Below, one piece after another: positions 63,169 to 64,000 of a DNA stretch of 64,000 nt. The notes under the pieces are model-generated. The model did no database searches. It had not been told where the DNA came from and saw only the letters and a list, made by a program, of their open reading frames with translations. Made by a program: the position numbers and the translations under genes. Positions within the stretch are counted from its first letter, which is position 1; every line of letters starts with the position of its first letter. Source of the DNA: Fictibacillus sp. b24 (GTDB lineage Bacteria; Bacillota; Bacilli; Bacillales; Fictibacillaceae); NCBI RefSeq assembly GCF_030348825.1, contig NZ_JAUCES010000005.1, positions 2,294,001 to 2,358,000 on the forward strand, in the 5' to 3' direction.

Positions 63169-63300
63169 ATTGCACCTCTTTTCTCTTACCATTATTTCTA
63201 TACAATATGCACAAGATTTTTTGAATACTACATATATTAATTTCAGGGTATTTCCCGAGCTTCAAGAAATTTTTTCAACAAATAGTAACCTAAACTAAAA

Positions 63301-63336
63301 AAAACCTTGAATGGAATTCCATTCAAGGTTTTTTTT
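63301..63336 (-). terminator. terminator of fabI
   Basis: CCTTGAATGG with its complement forms a perfect palindrome centred on GAATTC, flanked by A- and T-runs, directly after the fabI stop. Confidence 0.9.
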
Positions 63337-64000
63337 AACGAGCTATAATATTATAGCCGCTGTCTACATGAAGAATTTCTCCCGTGATACCACGAGCAAG
63401 GTCACTCATCAAGAATAATGCAGTGTCTCCAACTTCTTCTTGTGTGTTCGCTTTTCTAAGCGGTGATCTTTCTTCAATCTCTTTTAATACAGAGTTAAAG
63501 TCACCGATTCCTTTTGCTGCTAGTGTACGAATTGGTCCAGCTGAGATTGCATTGACACGAATTCCATCTTTTCCAACATCACTTGCTAGGTATTTTACGC
63601 TCGCATCCAATGACGCTTTTGCAACACCCATTACATTATAATTAGACACAACTCTCTCTCCGCCAAGGTAAGTTAGCGTTACGATGCTGCCGCCTTCCGT
63701 CATCAATGGACGTGCTTCTTTTACTACTGCAGTAAGAGAATATGAGGAAATGTTATGAGCTAACAGGAAACCTTCACGAGTTGTGTTCAAGTACTCACCT
63801 TTAAGCTCCTCTGTGTTTGCAAATGCAATACAGTGTGCTAATCCATGAATAACTCCAACTTCTTCTTTTAATTGAGCGAACGTTTTTTTAATTTCATCAT
63901 CATTTGTAATGTCACAAGGAAGTACGATTGAATCATTTCGATCAAGTGACTCTGCTAAATCTCTAACGTTTTTCTCTAGTCTTTCTCCTGCGTATGTAAA
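63335..64000 (-). CDS. fabI: enoyl-ACP reductase FabI, 5' end outside window
   Basis: 222 codons of the C-terminal part are present; the gene runs past the window edge. It shows THE FabI features: GVIHGLAHCIAFAN, SNYNVMGVAKASLDASVKYLA with the Tyr-(6)-Lys pair, AISAGPIRTLAAKGI and SPLRKANTQEEVG with VDSGYNI at the end. NADH/NADPH-dependent last step of fatty acid elongation. In B. subtilis fabI is the gene next to the cotO-cotZYX coat cluster, which supports reading the preceding region as the equivalent locus. Confidence 0.95.
   Translation of the reverse strand, partial: FTYAGERLEKNVRDLAESLDRNDSIVLPCDITNDDEIKKTFAQLKEEVGVIHGLAHCIAFANTEELKGEYLNTTREGFLLAHNISSYSLTAVVKEARPLMTEGGSIVTLTYLGGERVVSNYNVMGVAKASLDASVKYLASDVGKDGIRVNAISAGPIRTLAAKGIGDFNSVLKEIEERSPLRKANTQEEVGDTALFLMSDLARGITGEILHVDSGYNIIAR

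Noticed and set aside
51200-63192. Capsule or teichoic acid cluster
   Set aside because: No flippase, polymerase, ABC exporter, TagO-like initiator or LytR-type ligase is present.

Overview
The window is backbone chromosome of a low-GC, spore-forming Bacillaceae bacterium, probably close to Fictibacillus or a related environmental Bacillus; the genus is a guess. The order ylaN-ylaL-phoH-ylaJ-ylaI-ylaH-typA-ylaF-suhB-yktB-speA-pdhABCD-def-rpoY-rnjA-ktrC-ykuU-ykuS-ykuR-dapH-ccpC, then yjcH-yjcG-yjcF and finally fabI, follows the Bacillus subtilis map as I remember it, with many intervening genes missing. No rRNA, prophage, insertion sequence or CRISPR array was seen; there is one tRNA gene (Val, GAC). 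Region 1 (1-12.7 kb) holds housekeeping genes: PhoH, TypA/BipA, an inositol-phosphatase-like enzyme, a nitronate monooxygenase-like enzyme and arginine decarboxylase SpeA. Downstream of speA, on the opposite strand, is a 40-residue SR1P homologue with a clear promoter and a CcpA (cre) site. Region 2 (13-36 kb) is central metabolism and transport: a betaine (BCCT) carrier, the pdhABCD operon, peptide deformylase, a CstA-type transporter with a cre site on its promoter, RpoY with RNase J1, KtrC, a 2-Cys peroxiredoxin, two lysine-pathway enzymes (DapH and YkuR), the citrate-responsive regulator CcpC, TauE, a VOC protein, a CDF metal exporter and an SDR enzyme. Region 3 (36-41.5 kb) has a CotD-like coat gene, the tRNA between two 21-bp-period repeat arrays, a YutG/PgpA-like gene, yjcHGF, a DUF421 membrane protein and a metallo-beta-lactamase-fold enzyme. 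Region 4 (41.9-63.2 kb) is the accessory part and the most interesting. It sits between yjcF and fabI, where B. subtilis carries the cotOZYXWV outer-coat/crust genes. It encodes about ten small or lineage-specific putative spore-surface proteins: a serine-tract miniprotein, a coiled-coil protein, a 42-bp-repeat His/Cys protein, a three-copy family including a fresh 1.06-kb tandem duplication, and two Cys-rich CotY/CotZ-like miniproteins. These are followed by a glycan block: six family-2 glycosyltransferases, GalE, a long-form sugar-1-phosphate nucleotidyltransferase, a UDP-sugar 6-dehydrogenase, a UDP-glucuronate-decarboxylase-type enzyme and a TyvE-like epimerase. The block reads as a mother-cell spore-surface glycosylation system that probably supplies UDP-xylose or a related pentose. 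The link to sporulation is supported by six sites with AC, 16 bases, then CATA (the sigma-K pattern) in front of five coat-type genes and the nucleotidyltransferase. The function of the whole block is inference. Intergenic space also carries several copies of a foldable interspersed repeat with GTTGATT/AATCAAC ends.
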